From assembly GCA_030220185.1 (NCBI GenBank), contig JASPKZ010008351.1, positions 1,364,001 through 1,428,000 of the forward strand: a DNA stretch of 64,000 bases. Reading direction: 5' to 3'. Each line of letters opens with the position of its first letter. Positions within the stretch are counted from its first letter, which is position 1. The translations under genes were made by a program, and so were the position numbers. This document shows, piece after piece, positions 9,389 through 18,668 of the stretch. The notes under the pieces were generated by a model, which saw only the letters and a program-made list of their open reading frames with translations, did not search any database and was not told the DNA's origin. The stretch comes from Diploptera punctata. Its lineage: Eukaryota; Arthropoda; Insecta; Blattodea; Blaberidae.

Positions 9389-9437
9389 TTATGGCTGACG
9401 ATGAACATGATTATGTTTGAAATCGCGATATCATGGA
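9389..9437 (+). ncRNA. Hammerhead-ribozyme-like motif (P3), right arm
   Basis: CTGACGA (9395-9401), one extra T, stem II GAACAT/ATGTTT with loop GATT, GAAA, stem III ATCGCGAT (palindromic, no loop), cleavage-site A, and a 6-bp stem I TTATGG/TCATGG with G-U pairs. The two arms together could also fold as one very long hairpin, which would compete with the ribozyme fold. Confidence 0.7.
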
Positions 9438-9779
9438 AGCATGAATCCTATGAGGTGAGTTATTTAAACAATATGTTCTCCGATGATTTTTAACGATTAT
9501 ACCTCATAATGTTTACTTCCCAACATTAATTAAATATAATAAAAACATTAATTTAATTATTATACGTTTTTTTTTCGTTTCCCCAACAATTTGTAGTTTG
9601 TGGGTTAGATCTCTTTTTGGGGCAACTATTCAATTATTGAAGTCGTGAATACTGGAGGATGCTATCTTGTTTACCGTTATTCAATTGTGGTTGCTTACAT
9701 TTGGACAGAAAAACATAAAATTGATGTAAACACAAATTATTTAAAAAGTTGGATAATACAAAATAATTCATGTATTTTA

Positions 9780-10330
9780 TGTCTTTCGGGCTAAATGGCC
9801 ATGGTCTGGTTTTATTAACACTTGACGTTTCGTCCACTACTGCCGTAGATATCCTCAGGAGATTCTGCGTGTTCTTTGACCTCTTAACTCTTCAAATGTC
9901 GGCTGCAGACTGGCTGTGTGTTGGAAATCATGTCCTTATTTATAGCTGAGTATTGTGTGGTGATGTTTTCTACACGGTCCGTTACTTTCGAACAATTTTT
10001 CTGGATTGGTTGTCACTGGCTAAAGTCATAGGTTTTATTCTCGTGTTATATAAATGCTATGACTTTAGCCAGTGACAACCAATCAGAAAAATAGCTCCAA
10101 AGTAACGGACCGTGTAGAAAACATCACCACACAATACTCAGCTATAAATAAGGACACAATTTCCAACACACAGCCAGTCTGCAGCCGACATTTGAAGAGT
10201 TAAGAGGTCAAAGAACACACAGAAACTCCTGAGGATGTCTACGGCAGTAGTAGCCGAAACATCAAGTGTTAATAAAACCATACCACAGCCATTTAGCCCA
10301 AAAGACATAAAATACATGAATCAAAATACC
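9780..10330. mobile_element. Inverted pair of a second PLE type with GAAACGTC hammerheads
   Basis: 9780-10040 and 10060-10320 are reverse complements (GACTTTAGCCAGTGACAACC mirrored on the left). Each arm holds a hammerhead-like motif of the short-stem III type: minus at 9820-9862 with CTGAGGA and GAAACGTC, plus at 10225-10267 with CTGAGGA and GAAACATC. A related longer family is at 18240-18662 and 47380-47625. Flanking P9 sequence on both sides shows it inserted into the P9 dimer. Confidence 0.7.
9820..9862 (-). ncRNA. Hammerhead-ribozyme-like motif, GAAACGTC type
   Basis: CTGAGGA (complement of 9852-9858), stem II around CTAC/GTAG, GAAA, a 2-bp stem III (ACGT) and cleavage after GUC. Stem I is weak. 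Two-base-pair stem III hammerheads of this form are described for Penelope-like elements and work as dimers. Confidence 0.55.
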
Positions 10331-10339
10331 TGCCATGAA

Positions 10340-10640
10340 AGTCTACAATTTTACATAATACAAAAGAACTCACCATTTGAGAGAAGATCTACATATAGAA
10401 GAACAAAAACAAAATTATATATTTTGAAATTCCCAAGGAAAAAGATTTGATTTACAAGTTCTTCAATCAGCCAAAAGATGGAGTGGGAACTGATATCCAG
10501 GCCGACAACATAAAATTCAACAGTCTGGAAAAGCTGACGATTGTACACATGTTATACCAAAACATGTTCAAATAGAACACAACAAATTATGAGGTAAGAT
10601 GATTCCGGATTCACCTTATTTATTAAAAAGAGCCTCATAA
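10340..10640 (+). pseudogene. PLE right arm, family P9: ORF end, decayed hammerhead, tail
   Basis: Encodes ELTIWEK-like remnants (10360-10480), then a + strand motif CTGACGA (10532-10538) whose GAAA has become AAAA, then ATTATGAGGTAAGATGATTC and the terminal CCTCATAATGTTACTTCC. It pairs with the left arm at 7985-8340. Confidence 0.6.
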
Positions 10641-10805
10641 TGTTACTTCCTATTGTAATTTATTAATGAATTACGTAGTTTGAGCATTTTCTAGTCTTAT
10701 GAATTTTAGCTTATTACCGTTAGAAAATAGAAATAAAGAGGACATATGTCTTGCTTCTAAGGTAAAGAGTCAATATATTGTACAATTTTCTTTTCTCTTT
10801 TTCAG

Positions 10806-10929
10806 GTTACCTGAACTGGTTGATATTTTAAAAGACATAGAACTCTCTCAAGAACTTATAGTATCATCTTTTATTAAATTATTAAAATTTTTTTGTTCAT
10901 GTTTTGGAAACTCATTCACTAGACTTAAG
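10806..10929 (+). CDS. RELCH: RELCH exon 2 of window
   Basis: Acceptor CTCTTTTTCAG ends at 10805; donor GTAACT starts at 10930. The first base completes the Leu codon split with the previous exon; the exon ends in phase 0. The peptide starts LPELVDILKDIELSQ and contains FIKLLKFFCSCFGNSFTRLK, amphipathic helices consistent with HEAT repeats. Reading frame continues past the donor for a while, but the splice sites and continuity with neighbours are clear. Confidence 0.88.
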
Positions 10930-11395
10930 GTAACTCTCATTTTTATTTACAATCTCTGTAACTGTAATAAAGAGAGTAAATTACTATGTAAATGTACACT
11001 TAGTGACAAAAAGAATGGGCCAACTCTTGGTCTCGAATATTTTAAGTTCCAATGCACGATTCACACAAATAAATTGCGCATTAGAGCTACAGTACGTTTC
11101 CCTTCTTCCATTGAAGAGTATTTTTTCAAGCGCAATTTAGCCAGCGTACGCTTAACTTAGTGTTTAGTGGCTTGATTCGTATGCAAAAGGTCTCAGGTTC
11201 AATTCCCGATGAGGTTAATATTTTAATCGTTAAAATGCTTTTTATTTTATTCTGTCTATTCATTCTTAAAGAAAAAAACGTACTAACTATTTGGAAATAT
11301 TACTATTTTTATTTTTATTTATTTATTTGTTTATTTATTTATATACTTATAAACAGGTTTACAATGTAATAAAACATCTTCCCTGTACCCAAAGC
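10930..11395. other. Intron; weak tRNA-like remnant
   Basis: Around 11160-11215 a GTTTAGTGGCTTGATTCGTA / GGTTCAATTCCCG pair resembles a decayed tRNA-derived SINE head. The rest is AT-rich with a TTTATTTATT-type simple repeat near 11310-11345. Confidence 0.45.
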
Positions 11396-11399
11396 TTTT

Positions 11400-11990
11400 T
11401 AAATGTTTATCTTCTTTCTCCATTCTTCTCTACCTTCACATTCCAATTCTTCCAGACCTAGCTTCCTCATATATCTTCTTATATCATCCATCCATTTAAA
11501 TCTAGGTGGACCACTCTTTCCTTTTTCAGGTGGAATCCATTCCATAGCTTGTCTGGGAAATCTTTTCTTTGGCATCCTACGTGTATGACCATACCATTCT
11601 AGTGTCTGTATCTCACAAAATCTAGTATTGAATTTTGGACTTTCATTCTAGTGTTTGTATCTCACAAAATCTAGTATTGAATTTTGGACTTTCATTTATT
11701 GTCTGATGATTGTATTTTTGATTTTTTCCAATTTGGAATGTCTAGTTGAGCGTCTAGAATAATCCATTTCAATAGACATAAGCTTTAAACTAAAATTGTT
11801 ATTCAACTGCCAAGTTTCTGCACCTCATATTAACGTGCTTCAAATTATGAATTTTAAATTTCTAATTTGGTATCCATTCATTCCACAAAACGCCGTTTAA
11901 TATTGTTACTGATCTGCCTTTTTGAATTCTATATTTTATGTAATTTTCTTTGGTACATTATGAGTTAATTTTGATCCCCAGTTAATTACA
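11400..11990 (-). pseudogene. LINE ORF2 C-terminal fragment
   Basis: Minus-strand frames read LEWYGHTRRMPKKRFPRQAM then GPPRFKWMDDIRRYMRKLGL, the common C-terminal signature of insect non-LTR retrotransposons (WxGHxxRM...GRPxxRWxDDI). A tandem duplication of about 50 bp (GTATCTCACAAAATCTAGTA at 11608 and 11656) and frameshifts show it is dead. Confidence 0.8.
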
Positions 11991-12012
11991 TTCTTCACAT
12001 CCTTTAATACAT

Positions 12013-12320
12013 TTCATCTTGCGACTAAAAGAAAGTAAGTTCCTTAAAGCAAACGTTACACAGTGCAACAAATTTGAACTTTGTATCTTGCCATGAACGT
12101 ATGTATTCTTCACTGAAGCATATACACTGATTGTGTAAATGAAATCAGAAATATTCCATCATGTACAAATTTTTCTGGAAAAGATAAGCCACATATACCA
12201 CTTTCAACTCTAGATATTAGATCAAAATCCAACATCATGTAGGATTGTCTTCTCAGAGTAGTAGTAAAAACACACAAACAAATATTAATTTTTAAGACAG
12301 CAGCCAGTTTCATTTTTGCC
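12013..12320 (+). pseudogene. hAT transposon fragment
   Basis: This stretch is nearly identical to 15138-15345, which lies directly downstream of the BED-finger remnant of the hAT element. It contains the shared string AAATTTTTCTGGAAAAGATA. No complete domain is present here. Confidence 0.6.
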
Positions 12321-12423
12321 ATCTGCATATTCAAACCTCAGTAATAAGTATATTAAACTTTTTTAGGAAAAAATCACTATGAGGTTTAATTTAAGATTAA
12401 ATTAAATGCTTCATATTCAGTTT

Positions 12424-12473
12424 TCTAAGTAGACCACAGTTTCAAATCCTTGGCAGATTCATCTTCAGTGCCC
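12424..12473 (-). ncRNA. Hammerhead-ribozyme-like motif (P6)
   Basis: CTGAAGA, T, stem II GAATC/GATTT, GAAA, stem III ACTGTGGT (a mutated ACCGCGGT palindrome), GUC cleavage position, then TAC. Confidence 0.55.
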
Positions 12474-13073
12474 TCTCTTTGACTGATGTATGTCAATCAG
12501 AAAAACTACTTCTTCCCTCTGTTGGTGGACCGATAAACTTCCGGATTCAATCATAATCTGCAGGAATTTTGAAGTTCATAAGTTTTTTTTTTTTTTAATA
12601 TGGATTTTTTCCCAAACCGTGAGTTATTTTTGCTTTTCTATTTGTTTAATTAGACTGCCTTCTAATTCAATTAGATGTTTTTCAGACCAAGCATGAACTT
12701 GGTTTGAAGAAGAAAACAAATCAGGAATTCATCAGATCAAATGTAGGGACTGTGACAAAATTTACATAGGAAAAACAAAAAGAAATTTGAAAATGAAATA
12801 TCAAAAATGGTTAAGTGAAAAAGTCAGCAGTAGCTACTCATACTTGGTTTGAAAGTTTTCTAATTGAATCAAAAGCCAGTCTAATTAAACAAATAAAAAA
12901 AACAATAAGCACTCACAGTTTGGGAAAAAATCCACATTAAAAAAAAACAAGAAAGAAAAACTTATAAACTTTGCAATTCCCGTCAATTCTGATTGGATCC
13001 AGAGGTTTATCAGTTCACCAACAGAGGGACGAACAAGTAGTTCTTTGATCGACATAACATCAGTCAAAGAGAG

Positions 13074-13107
13074 GGTACTGAAGATGAAACCGCGGTCTAC
13101 ATAGAAG
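13074..13107 (+). ncRNA. Hammerhead-like motif that has lost stem II
   Basis: CTGAAGAT is followed immediately by GAAACCGCGGTCTAC: core halves, palindromic stem III ACCGCGGT and GUC are intact, but the roughly 15-bp stem II is precisely absent. Probably inactive. Confidence 0.55.
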
Positions 13108-13199
13108 ACTGGATATGAAGCATTTAATTTGATCTTAATAAGTATATTCCTGTGTTTATAAAGTTTACCATATCTGGACACTGTATAAAACATTTACAT

Positions 13200-13551
13200 A
13201 GTTTAAGTTATATTATTTTTTTAGTCTGATTATCTTACCTCAATATTAATGTTGATTTGTTCTTGAACATGTTTCAAAACAATTCTGTTTTATCGTCAGC
13301 TTGTCCAGACTGGTTTTGATTTATGTTGCATTATGTTGCACAACCATCCACAGGATGGAGCTGATGTGCAACATAATGCAACAAATCAAACCAGTCTGGA
13401 CAAGCTGACGATAAAACAGAATTGTTTTGAAACATGTTCAAGAACAAATCAACATTAATATTGAGGTAAGATGATCAGACTAAAAAAATAATATAATTAA
13501 AATAACCTCAAAATATCACTTCCTAAAATTAAATATTAATAGTTTAAGTTA
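13200..13551. mobile_element. Inverted-dimer PLE, family P1
   Basis: Flanked by AGTTTAAGTTA (13200-13210 and 13541-13551). Arms meet near 13340-13360. The left arm starts at TATTATTTTTTAGTCTG, the right arm extends further to AACCTCAAAATATCACTTCC, so the ends are not symmetric as TIRs of a cut-and-paste element would be. Contains a hammerhead-like motif on each arm. Confidence 0.9.
13396..13445 (+). ncRNA. Hammerhead-ribozyme-like motif (P1)
   Basis: CTGACGA (13405-13411), T, stem II AAAACA/TGTTTT with loop GAAT, GAAA, stem III ACATGT (no loop), UU/UC cleavage position. The mirrored copy is at about 13262-13310 on the minus strand. Stem I is weak (CAAG/CAAG). Confidence 0.6.
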
Positions 13552-13587
13552 CTCTGTTAGCTACCATTATAAAAAAATTGTTTACAG

Positions 13588-13716
13588 GTACAGCCATTAT
13601 TTGTTAAGAAACTGCAGCACTTAGAGCAGAGGTTAATGGATGTTGGTCAAGGAACAAATTGGCCATCTTTAACAATTGTACCTCTATACCTTTTAGGAGT
13701 TATTTCATCAATGCAG
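13588..13716 (+). CDS. RELCH: RELCH exon 3 of window
   Basis: Acceptor TTGTTTACAG ends at 13587; donor GTAAAT starts at 13717. 43 codons, phase 0 at both ends. The peptide contains QPLFVKKLQHLEQRLMDVG and WPSLTIVPLYLLGVISSMQ, matching the RELCH segment that links two HEAT blocks. Confidence 0.88.
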
Positions 13717-14077
13717 GTAAATGCATCTTATAATGAAATTATTATAACTACAGCCCAAACTTATGTATTAGTAAACTTTATAGTATTGTTACTAGACATC
13801 AGATTTATATGAAAATGCATATTTTTTATGCTTTCATATAAACAAAGTTCGGAATATGTTTTAAGTTCACCTCTTTCCGAATGTAAAGTTTTATGGTACA
13901 TATATTTTTATATTTAGGGTATTGTTGCATATTTCATGATTATGGCATGTTTCTCCATATATCAAAAATTGTTATAGTATTGATTCATATTTTATAAATA
14001 CTTTTCAATTTTTATATAACATACCATTCTCCGTACAAATGCAACCCATATCGAGCCTCTTGTGTACAAGTCTCAAC

Positions 14078-14330
14078 TTAATGTGATATTATATTATTTT
14101 TAGTCTGATCATCTTACTTCAATATTAATGTTGATTTGTTCGTGGACATGTTTCAAAAAATTCTGTTTTATCATTGTCTGGACAAGCTGACGATAAAACA
14201 GAATTGTTTTGAAACATGTCCAAGAACAAATCAACATTAATATTGAGGTAAGATGATCAGACTAAAAAATAATATAATTAAAATAACCTCAAAATATCAC
14301 TTCCTAAAATTAAATATTAATGTGATATTA
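14078..14330. mobile_element. Inverted-dimer PLE, family P1
   Basis: Flanked by the 14-bp repeat TTAATGTGATATTA (14078-14091 and 14317-14330). The left arm ends inside the hammerhead (stem II onward lost), the right arm is complete. Confidence 0.9.
14178..14226 (+). ncRNA. Hammerhead-ribozyme-like motif (P1), GUC site
   Basis: CTGACGA (14187-14193), T, stem II AAAACA/TGTTTT, GAAA, stem III ACATGT, GUC cleavage triplet. Confidence 0.6.
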
Positions 14331-14335
14331 CTTAC

Positions 14336-14756
14336 TTCTTCTTCTTCTTCTTCCTTCCAAGTATTAGGCCAAGGCCTGTTACGATCCTATAGAAAATTTC
14401 TGGGAAATTCTCGTATAAGACTTGAAAGCATAATAATAGTCCCTTCGATTGGTTGCTGGCCAAAGGAAGGCAAGACCAGTGATGGGGCTGCCATCTTATA
14501 GCCTCTGGTCAGGCTTTTCTGGAGAAGAAAAGAAAATAAAGGAAAGAAGAAATGGAAGAAAGGAATGACTCCCTAGCCCTCGGATGCCCTAATAGCATCG
14601 GGGTCGAAAAACAAGAGTTAACCAAGAGAGGTTAGATAGTAAAGTTAAAAGAGTGCAAAACACAAGTGGAAGAAATGTTTTGCTCAGCTTGAGCACCTTG
14701 TGGTCGCCATCCACATATCCCCTTAGGTGAGGACCCCTGAGGGTTATTATTTTAGG
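14336..14756 (-). mobile_element. SINE family SC sharing a LINE 3' end
   Basis: The left part CCAAGTATTAGGCCAAGGCC / TTACGATCCTATAGAAAATT with an adjacent TTC microsatellite matches the 3' end of the LINE at 15414-16290 (read on minus). The remainder (TTGGTTGCTGGCCAAAGGAA and beyond) is shared with 22187-22470 and 38866-39197. On the minus strand this is a body plus a LINE-type tail ending in GAA repeats, as expected for a SINE mobilised by that LINE. Confidence 0.75.
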
Positions 14757-14842
14757 AATTCTCACTATGAGGTATATTCATTAAGGTAGAATATTGAACA
14801 ATATGAGGTGAGTGATAAAAATATTCTACCTTAATTAATGTG
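14757..14842. mobile_element. Tiny inverted PLE tail pair, family P10
   Basis: AAGGTAGAATATT at about 14784 is mirrored by AATATTCTACCTT at about 14819, enclosing ATGAGGTGAGTG. A single P10 tail with its own duplication is at 60780-60849. Confidence 0.6.
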
Positions 14843-14965
14843 ATATGTTGATGTTTGCGGAGATTCCCAGCCAAGATTCCCCGCATGGCGCAATCAGTGC
14901 CTGCTATCAATAATCAGAATTTTGTTCTACAGTTAAGTTACAATTTATCCTATGTGCATGTTGTA

Positions 14966-15360
14966 ATGCCGAAATTCAGTAAACATACTAAAAGTGAGCT
15001 TTTAAGACAGTGGGTTCAGGACTGTGGACTTTGGATTATACTACAGATGGAAAATTAATTTTTTGTCAAGTGTGCAATAAACAAATTGCATGTGAGAAAA
15101 AAATTTCAGTTAAACCAACATTCAACGAATCAACATATTGCGACTAAAATAAAGTAAGTTCATTAAAGCAAACATAACACAGTGCAACAAATTTGAACTT
15201 TGTATCTTGCCGTGAGATGAACGTATGTATTCTTTACTGAAGCATATACACTGATTGTGAAAATGAAATCAGAAATATTCCATCATATACAAATTTTTCT
15301 GGAAAAGATAAGCCACATATACCACTTTCAACAAACTTGGAAACGACTCAATAACATTGC
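14966..15360 (+). pseudogene. hAT transposase N-terminus (BED-finger, CGGBP1-like type)
   Basis: From ATG 14966 the frame begins MPKFSKHTKSELLRQWVQDC and, after a frameshift, continues with CQVCNKQI-like residues and a following His pair, the BED-type zinc finger at the N-terminus of CGGBP1-like hAT transposases. The rest of the gene resumes at 18669 after about 3.3 kb of nested repeats. Frameshifted and non-functional. Confidence 0.75.
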
Positions 15361-15413
15361 AGGAGGAATCTGTAGTTGATTAATATACATATCATGTAAC
15401 AACATTAATTGTC

Positions 15414-16290
15414 TTCTTCTTCTTTCCAAGTATTAGGCCAAGGCCTGTTAAGATCCTATAGAAAATTTTCCCTCCAGCTTATCATAGGAAGGCCCAGTGA
15501 TCTTCGTCCTCTTGGTATATAATTATAAACAGCTTTGGGGATCCGATTTGAACTCATTCTTTCTAGATGGTGTTTCCAATTTAGTTGGTACTCTTTAATA
15601 TATTCCAAAATTGGGGTAGTCGTCAATTCTTTTAAGATATCGGTGTTCCTTTTCCGATCCCATCTGGTGTAACCCGCTGTTCTGCGCATGCATCTCATTT
15701 CACAAACCGTTATTCTGCTTTCATGTTGTCTTTTTAGTGTCCATGCTTCACTACTATAGGTCAACACTGGTCTAGCCAAAGTGTTATATAAACGTAATCT
15801 GGTGTTTTTTGTACAAGGGATGGTTTCATAACTTGATTAATAATAATTCCCAAATTTTTATTATAACTAGTAATTTTTTCAGGAATATCCTTTTCATCCC
15901 AGATAGAGAGATAATATCCAAGATATTTAAATTGATTAGATCTCTCTAAAATTTTATTCTGGAGACAGATTTTACTTTGTGTGAGGTCCTTCCCATGAAT
16001 TGCCATAATTTTAGTTTTGTTAATTGATATTTCCATATTAAATTTGACAGCTATTTTTTTGTAAATTATAAATTGACCGTTGCAAGTCATTTTTGGAAAG
16101 TGCCAGAAGAGTTAAATTGTCTGCAAAAAGAATAGCATCGAGTTTGAGGTTTCTATTGATGGGTATATATCCTCGTTGTGTTTTCCTCCATTCGTTTATT
16201 AATTTATTCATATATATATATAATGAAAAGCACCGGTGAAAGTCCACATCCCTGTCTTACTCCAGTGTTGATCTTTTCCCAAGAACATTA
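15414..16290 (-). pseudogene. LINE ORF2 fragment: reverse transcriptase palm to C-terminus
   Basis: On the minus strand, in order: a VRQGCxLSP-like motif (about 16240-16265), LDAILFADNLTLLALS (the catalytic FADD box with D changed to N), INKTKIMAIHG, FKYLGYYL and LTYSSEAWTLKRQHESRI, then GRRSLGLPMISWRENF. These are the palm/thumb motifs of a non-LTR retrotransposon. Two frames and the mutated catalytic Asp show it is dead. Its 3' end (15414-15470) is shared with SINE SC. Confidence 0.85.
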
Positions 16291-16319
16291 ATTGTTTTGT
16301 ATTATAATGTACTTATAAG

Positions 16320-16562
16320 TTAGAAACTTCTCCTGGAAACTTTCCATTTGTGGGTGGATGGTGAAACTTCTTGTAGGAGTGTCCAGCAGTAATCTGCTAA
16401 AAGGTTTGGTGACTTTCTTCCCTTAGGCCTATATCGTCTTTCCATGGCAGCGATATCTTGGTGAAATTGCTCACCATGTTTGTTACTTACATGTCCAAGA
16501 TTAGGTGGGAAGAAATCTGAATGGGAATGAAGGAAATGTAATTTCAGAGACATATTGAACCC
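16320..16562 (-). pseudogene. Fragment of an unclassified insect repeat protein (U1)
   Basis: Peptide includes MSLKLHFLHSHSDFFPPNLG, KHGEQFHQDIAAMERRY and LADYCWTLL. Clearly related to 55627-55905 (MSIKLHFLHSRLDNLENYS, GERFHQDLKVMEERY). I recognise this as a recurrent protein in insect genomes, probably transposon-encoded, without a firm superfamily. Confidence 0.7.
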
Positions 16563-17255
16563 CATAGCCTTGTACCAAAATCAAGTTTTCGATACATGGA
16601 TTACGTCATACTGCGCAACCAATACGTCTTTGCATCTCCATTTCTTCTGTTATCTTAGTGAACAGTGCCAAATTCTGTCCTACATACCCCCCCCTTTTCC
16701 TTTATGCGCCGTGTTCTATTGCGCATCCTCCCCTCTCCTAGTGAACCCTCAAATAAGCTGGGCTTACTAACATCAATGTCATCATCTGTTTATTAACCGT
16801 AGGGTCAAGTCGATACAGCTCGGAGGAGCTGGTTTGTTTATTGGTCCCTTAGGCCAGGGTAGGGCCACAAGGACCGTGTACCCTAGCCCTTGGCAGGACT
16901 GGTGTGAATGAATAGAGTGTACGTATGTTTCATTATTATTGTTTTGTTTAGATGACCGATAAGGTTATTGTTTCTTTTCTCAATTTATTTTTCAATGTTA
17001 AGCTAATTATCTTTTATTATTTGAATGTTATATCTGACTTTTTTTTGTACTCTTATTGAATATAAGATATCTGCTTTTAGTTAACTTCTGTCTATTGATT
17101 CAGTAGCTAGTCATGTCAGATATGAGTATAAAGTTCCAAAGCTTTCTCAAGCGAATATGATTTCCTCTTTCCTTGAAACTTCCACGATTGTAATCTGTAT
17201 AGCTTAAAATATATTAAATCCTTAACAATTTTTTGAGGAAAGATGAGTTAATCTT
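16563..17255. other. No gene recognised
   Basis: Contains a C-rich tract (16687-16695) and a stretch near 16800-16920 (GGCCAGGGTAGGGCCACAAG) that looks like another interspersed repeat. No ORF of interest. Confidence 0.45.
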
Positions 17256-17261
17256 TGCCTT

Positions 17262-18066
17262 TTATGGGCCCGGGCAAAGATATGTTAATTTGAGCAATCT
17301 ATGTTCCCAATTCAAGGTAATTATCAACAACATTGGTATGATCCAGCACAAACTCGGTGCAATAGTTGGTAGCAGATCGCGTGGTTCAGCCTTGTAACAG
17401 TCCAGCATGTGTTTCTTCAGTTCCCTGTAATTCTCAGACATTACGTTTTCCAAGAAATTGTCGCATACATCTTTCAAAGCAAGCCAAGCTGCCTTCCAGT
17501 ATCTGTCAGCAACTGTTCGAAGGTAATATCTTTCAAGCCATGGATCTGAGACCCAATGAAAACTCCTTCTTTAATTTTTGCAGTACTAATAGCAGGAAAT
17601 TAAGATGATTAAAATTGAAAACCCTGGCTATCTTTGTCTGCTGCTTTCACAAAATTCTTCATAAAGCCCAATTTCAGATGGAGTGGTGGTAACAGCATAC
17701 TGTCTTTGTCAACAAGGGGTTCATGCGACACTTTTTTTTTTCTCACCAGGATTGAAAATTTCTCTCAAAGGCCACTCTTTGACTACATAATGATATTTTC
17801 TTGCCCTACCTTCCAGTGACACACGAAACAGCAATATTTTGTGTAACCAGTCTGCATTCCCAGAAGAAGAAAAGCATCACAACAACATAAATAATGCAGC
17901 CGAGCGCAGATAAAATTGCATTTCCAGAAGAAAGGTTAGGTGATAGCGAACAATGATTTTCACCATTGTCATCAGGGCACTGAACTACATAACAATCACA
18001 TATTTTCATTCTGTGGCAAATTTCATTCTCACACTGTGTTATTGACACAGCAAACCCCCTCTTCAT
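17262..18066 (-). pseudogene. Second part of the U1 repeat protein, frameshifted
   Basis: Minus-strand frames include KDSQGF, AKIKEGVFIGSQI, FEQLLTD and, upstream, a segment with CENEICHRMKICDCYVVQCP. The IKEGxFxGPQI-like and following order (N-terminal Cys-rich, then IKEG, then HFLHSH at 16.5 kb) matches the order seen at 55.6-56.25 kb. Several frameshifts. Inserted, together with other repeats, in the hAT element. Confidence 0.6.
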
Positions 18067-18239
18067 CTAATTTGAAGAACAAGTTTTCCAGTGATTTATG
18101 CTAAGTGCTAATTGCAGCAAATATACCGTGGAATTCACTTAGCAATCCCATATTTTGGAATTTCCTAGATAAATATTGTAAATGAAGCATTCCAAATGAA
18201 TCAACTCAGGAAAAATTATCTTGAAGACTAATGTATTCA

Positions 18240-18662
18240 CGTAGACTTTCACGGCCGGAGTTGCTATAATGATCTTGAAGAAGATTTTCAGGCTGTAGAC
18301 CGTGGTCGTGAGGCTTGTAGTTCCCCGACGTTTCGCCAGAGACTGCGTCTGGCATCCTCAGGGGTTGTCTTGAGACTGGCAATTCTGTCCACTATCTGTC
18401 CTATTTGTACGTTCACAGCGATGTGTTCGTAAGTTATATCTGCAATCTCATCGGAGCAATGGAAGTCCCTAACGCGGACCAACCAGAAGGCAGATATAAC
18501 TTACGAACATATCGCTGTGAACGTACAAATAGGACAGACAGTGGACAGAATTGCCAGTCTCAAGACAACCCTTGAGGATGCCAGACGCAGTCTCTGGTGA
18601 AACGTCGGGGAACTACAAACCTCACGACCATGGCCTACAGCCCGAAAATCTTCTTCAAGATC
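18240..18662. mobile_element. PLE 3' end, inverted pair with GAAACGTC hammerheads
   Basis: 18240-18480 and 18482-18662 are reverse complements (ACGAACATATCGCTGTGAAC mirrored). Terminal TTTCACGGCCGGAGTT also occurs at the end of the 47380-47625 copy. Each arm has a hammerhead-like motif; + strand core reads TTGAGGA instead of CTGAGGA. Confidence 0.75.
18322..18366 (-). ncRNA. Hammerhead-ribozyme-like motif, GAAACGTC type
   Basis: CTGAGGA (complement of 18355-18361), T, a perfect 6-bp stem II GCCAGA/TCTGGC, GAAA, 2-bp stem III ACGT, GUC cleavage triplet, stem I CCC/GGG. All conserved bases are present; the minimal stem III implies a dimeric fold. One of the best candidates in the window. Confidence 0.7.
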
Positions 18663-18668
18663 ATCATA

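Larger units (their letters stand above)
9261..9551. mobile_element. Perfect inverted-dimer PLE, family P3
   Basis: Flanked by TAATAAAAACATTAA (9261-9275 and 9537-9551). The left arm 9276-9378 and right arm from 9384 are reverse complements, meeting near 9380, and the right arm carries the longer tail (ACCTCATAATGTTTACTTCC). Each arm is essentially hammerhead plus 3' tail, with no ORF left. It sits inside the P5 copy. Confidence 0.9.
8946..9572. mobile_element. PLE copy, family P5, with target-site duplication and nested P3
   Basis: Flanked by ATTATACGTTTTTT (8946-8959 and 9559-9572). The left terminus is TTCACAGGGAAAGAACACTA then TGAGGTTTAATTTAA; a short + strand ORF remnant (9030-9195, LTVWEKIHIQKNKKEKPMNF-type peptide) precedes a + strand hammerhead-like motif and the ATGAGGTGAGG box. 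The right tail is interrupted by the P3 dimer at 9276-9536. Confidence 0.8.
12343..13148. mobile_element. PLE inverted dimer, family P6
   Basis: Flanked by AATAAGTATATT (12343-12354 and 13137-13148). The left arm has the TCACTATGAGGTTTAATTTA terminus, a minus-strand hammerhead-like motif (12424-12473) and minus-strand ORF end; the right arm has a + strand ORF end (12890-13075) and a + strand motif at 13074-13107. In the middle (12716-12800) a + strand GIY-YIG remnant reads SGIHQIKCRDCDKIYIGKTK. Confidence 0.85.

Noticed and set aside
10699..11160. 153-codon open frame across RELCH exon 2
   Set aside because: Only 10806-10929 is coding; the rest is intron that happens to stay open.
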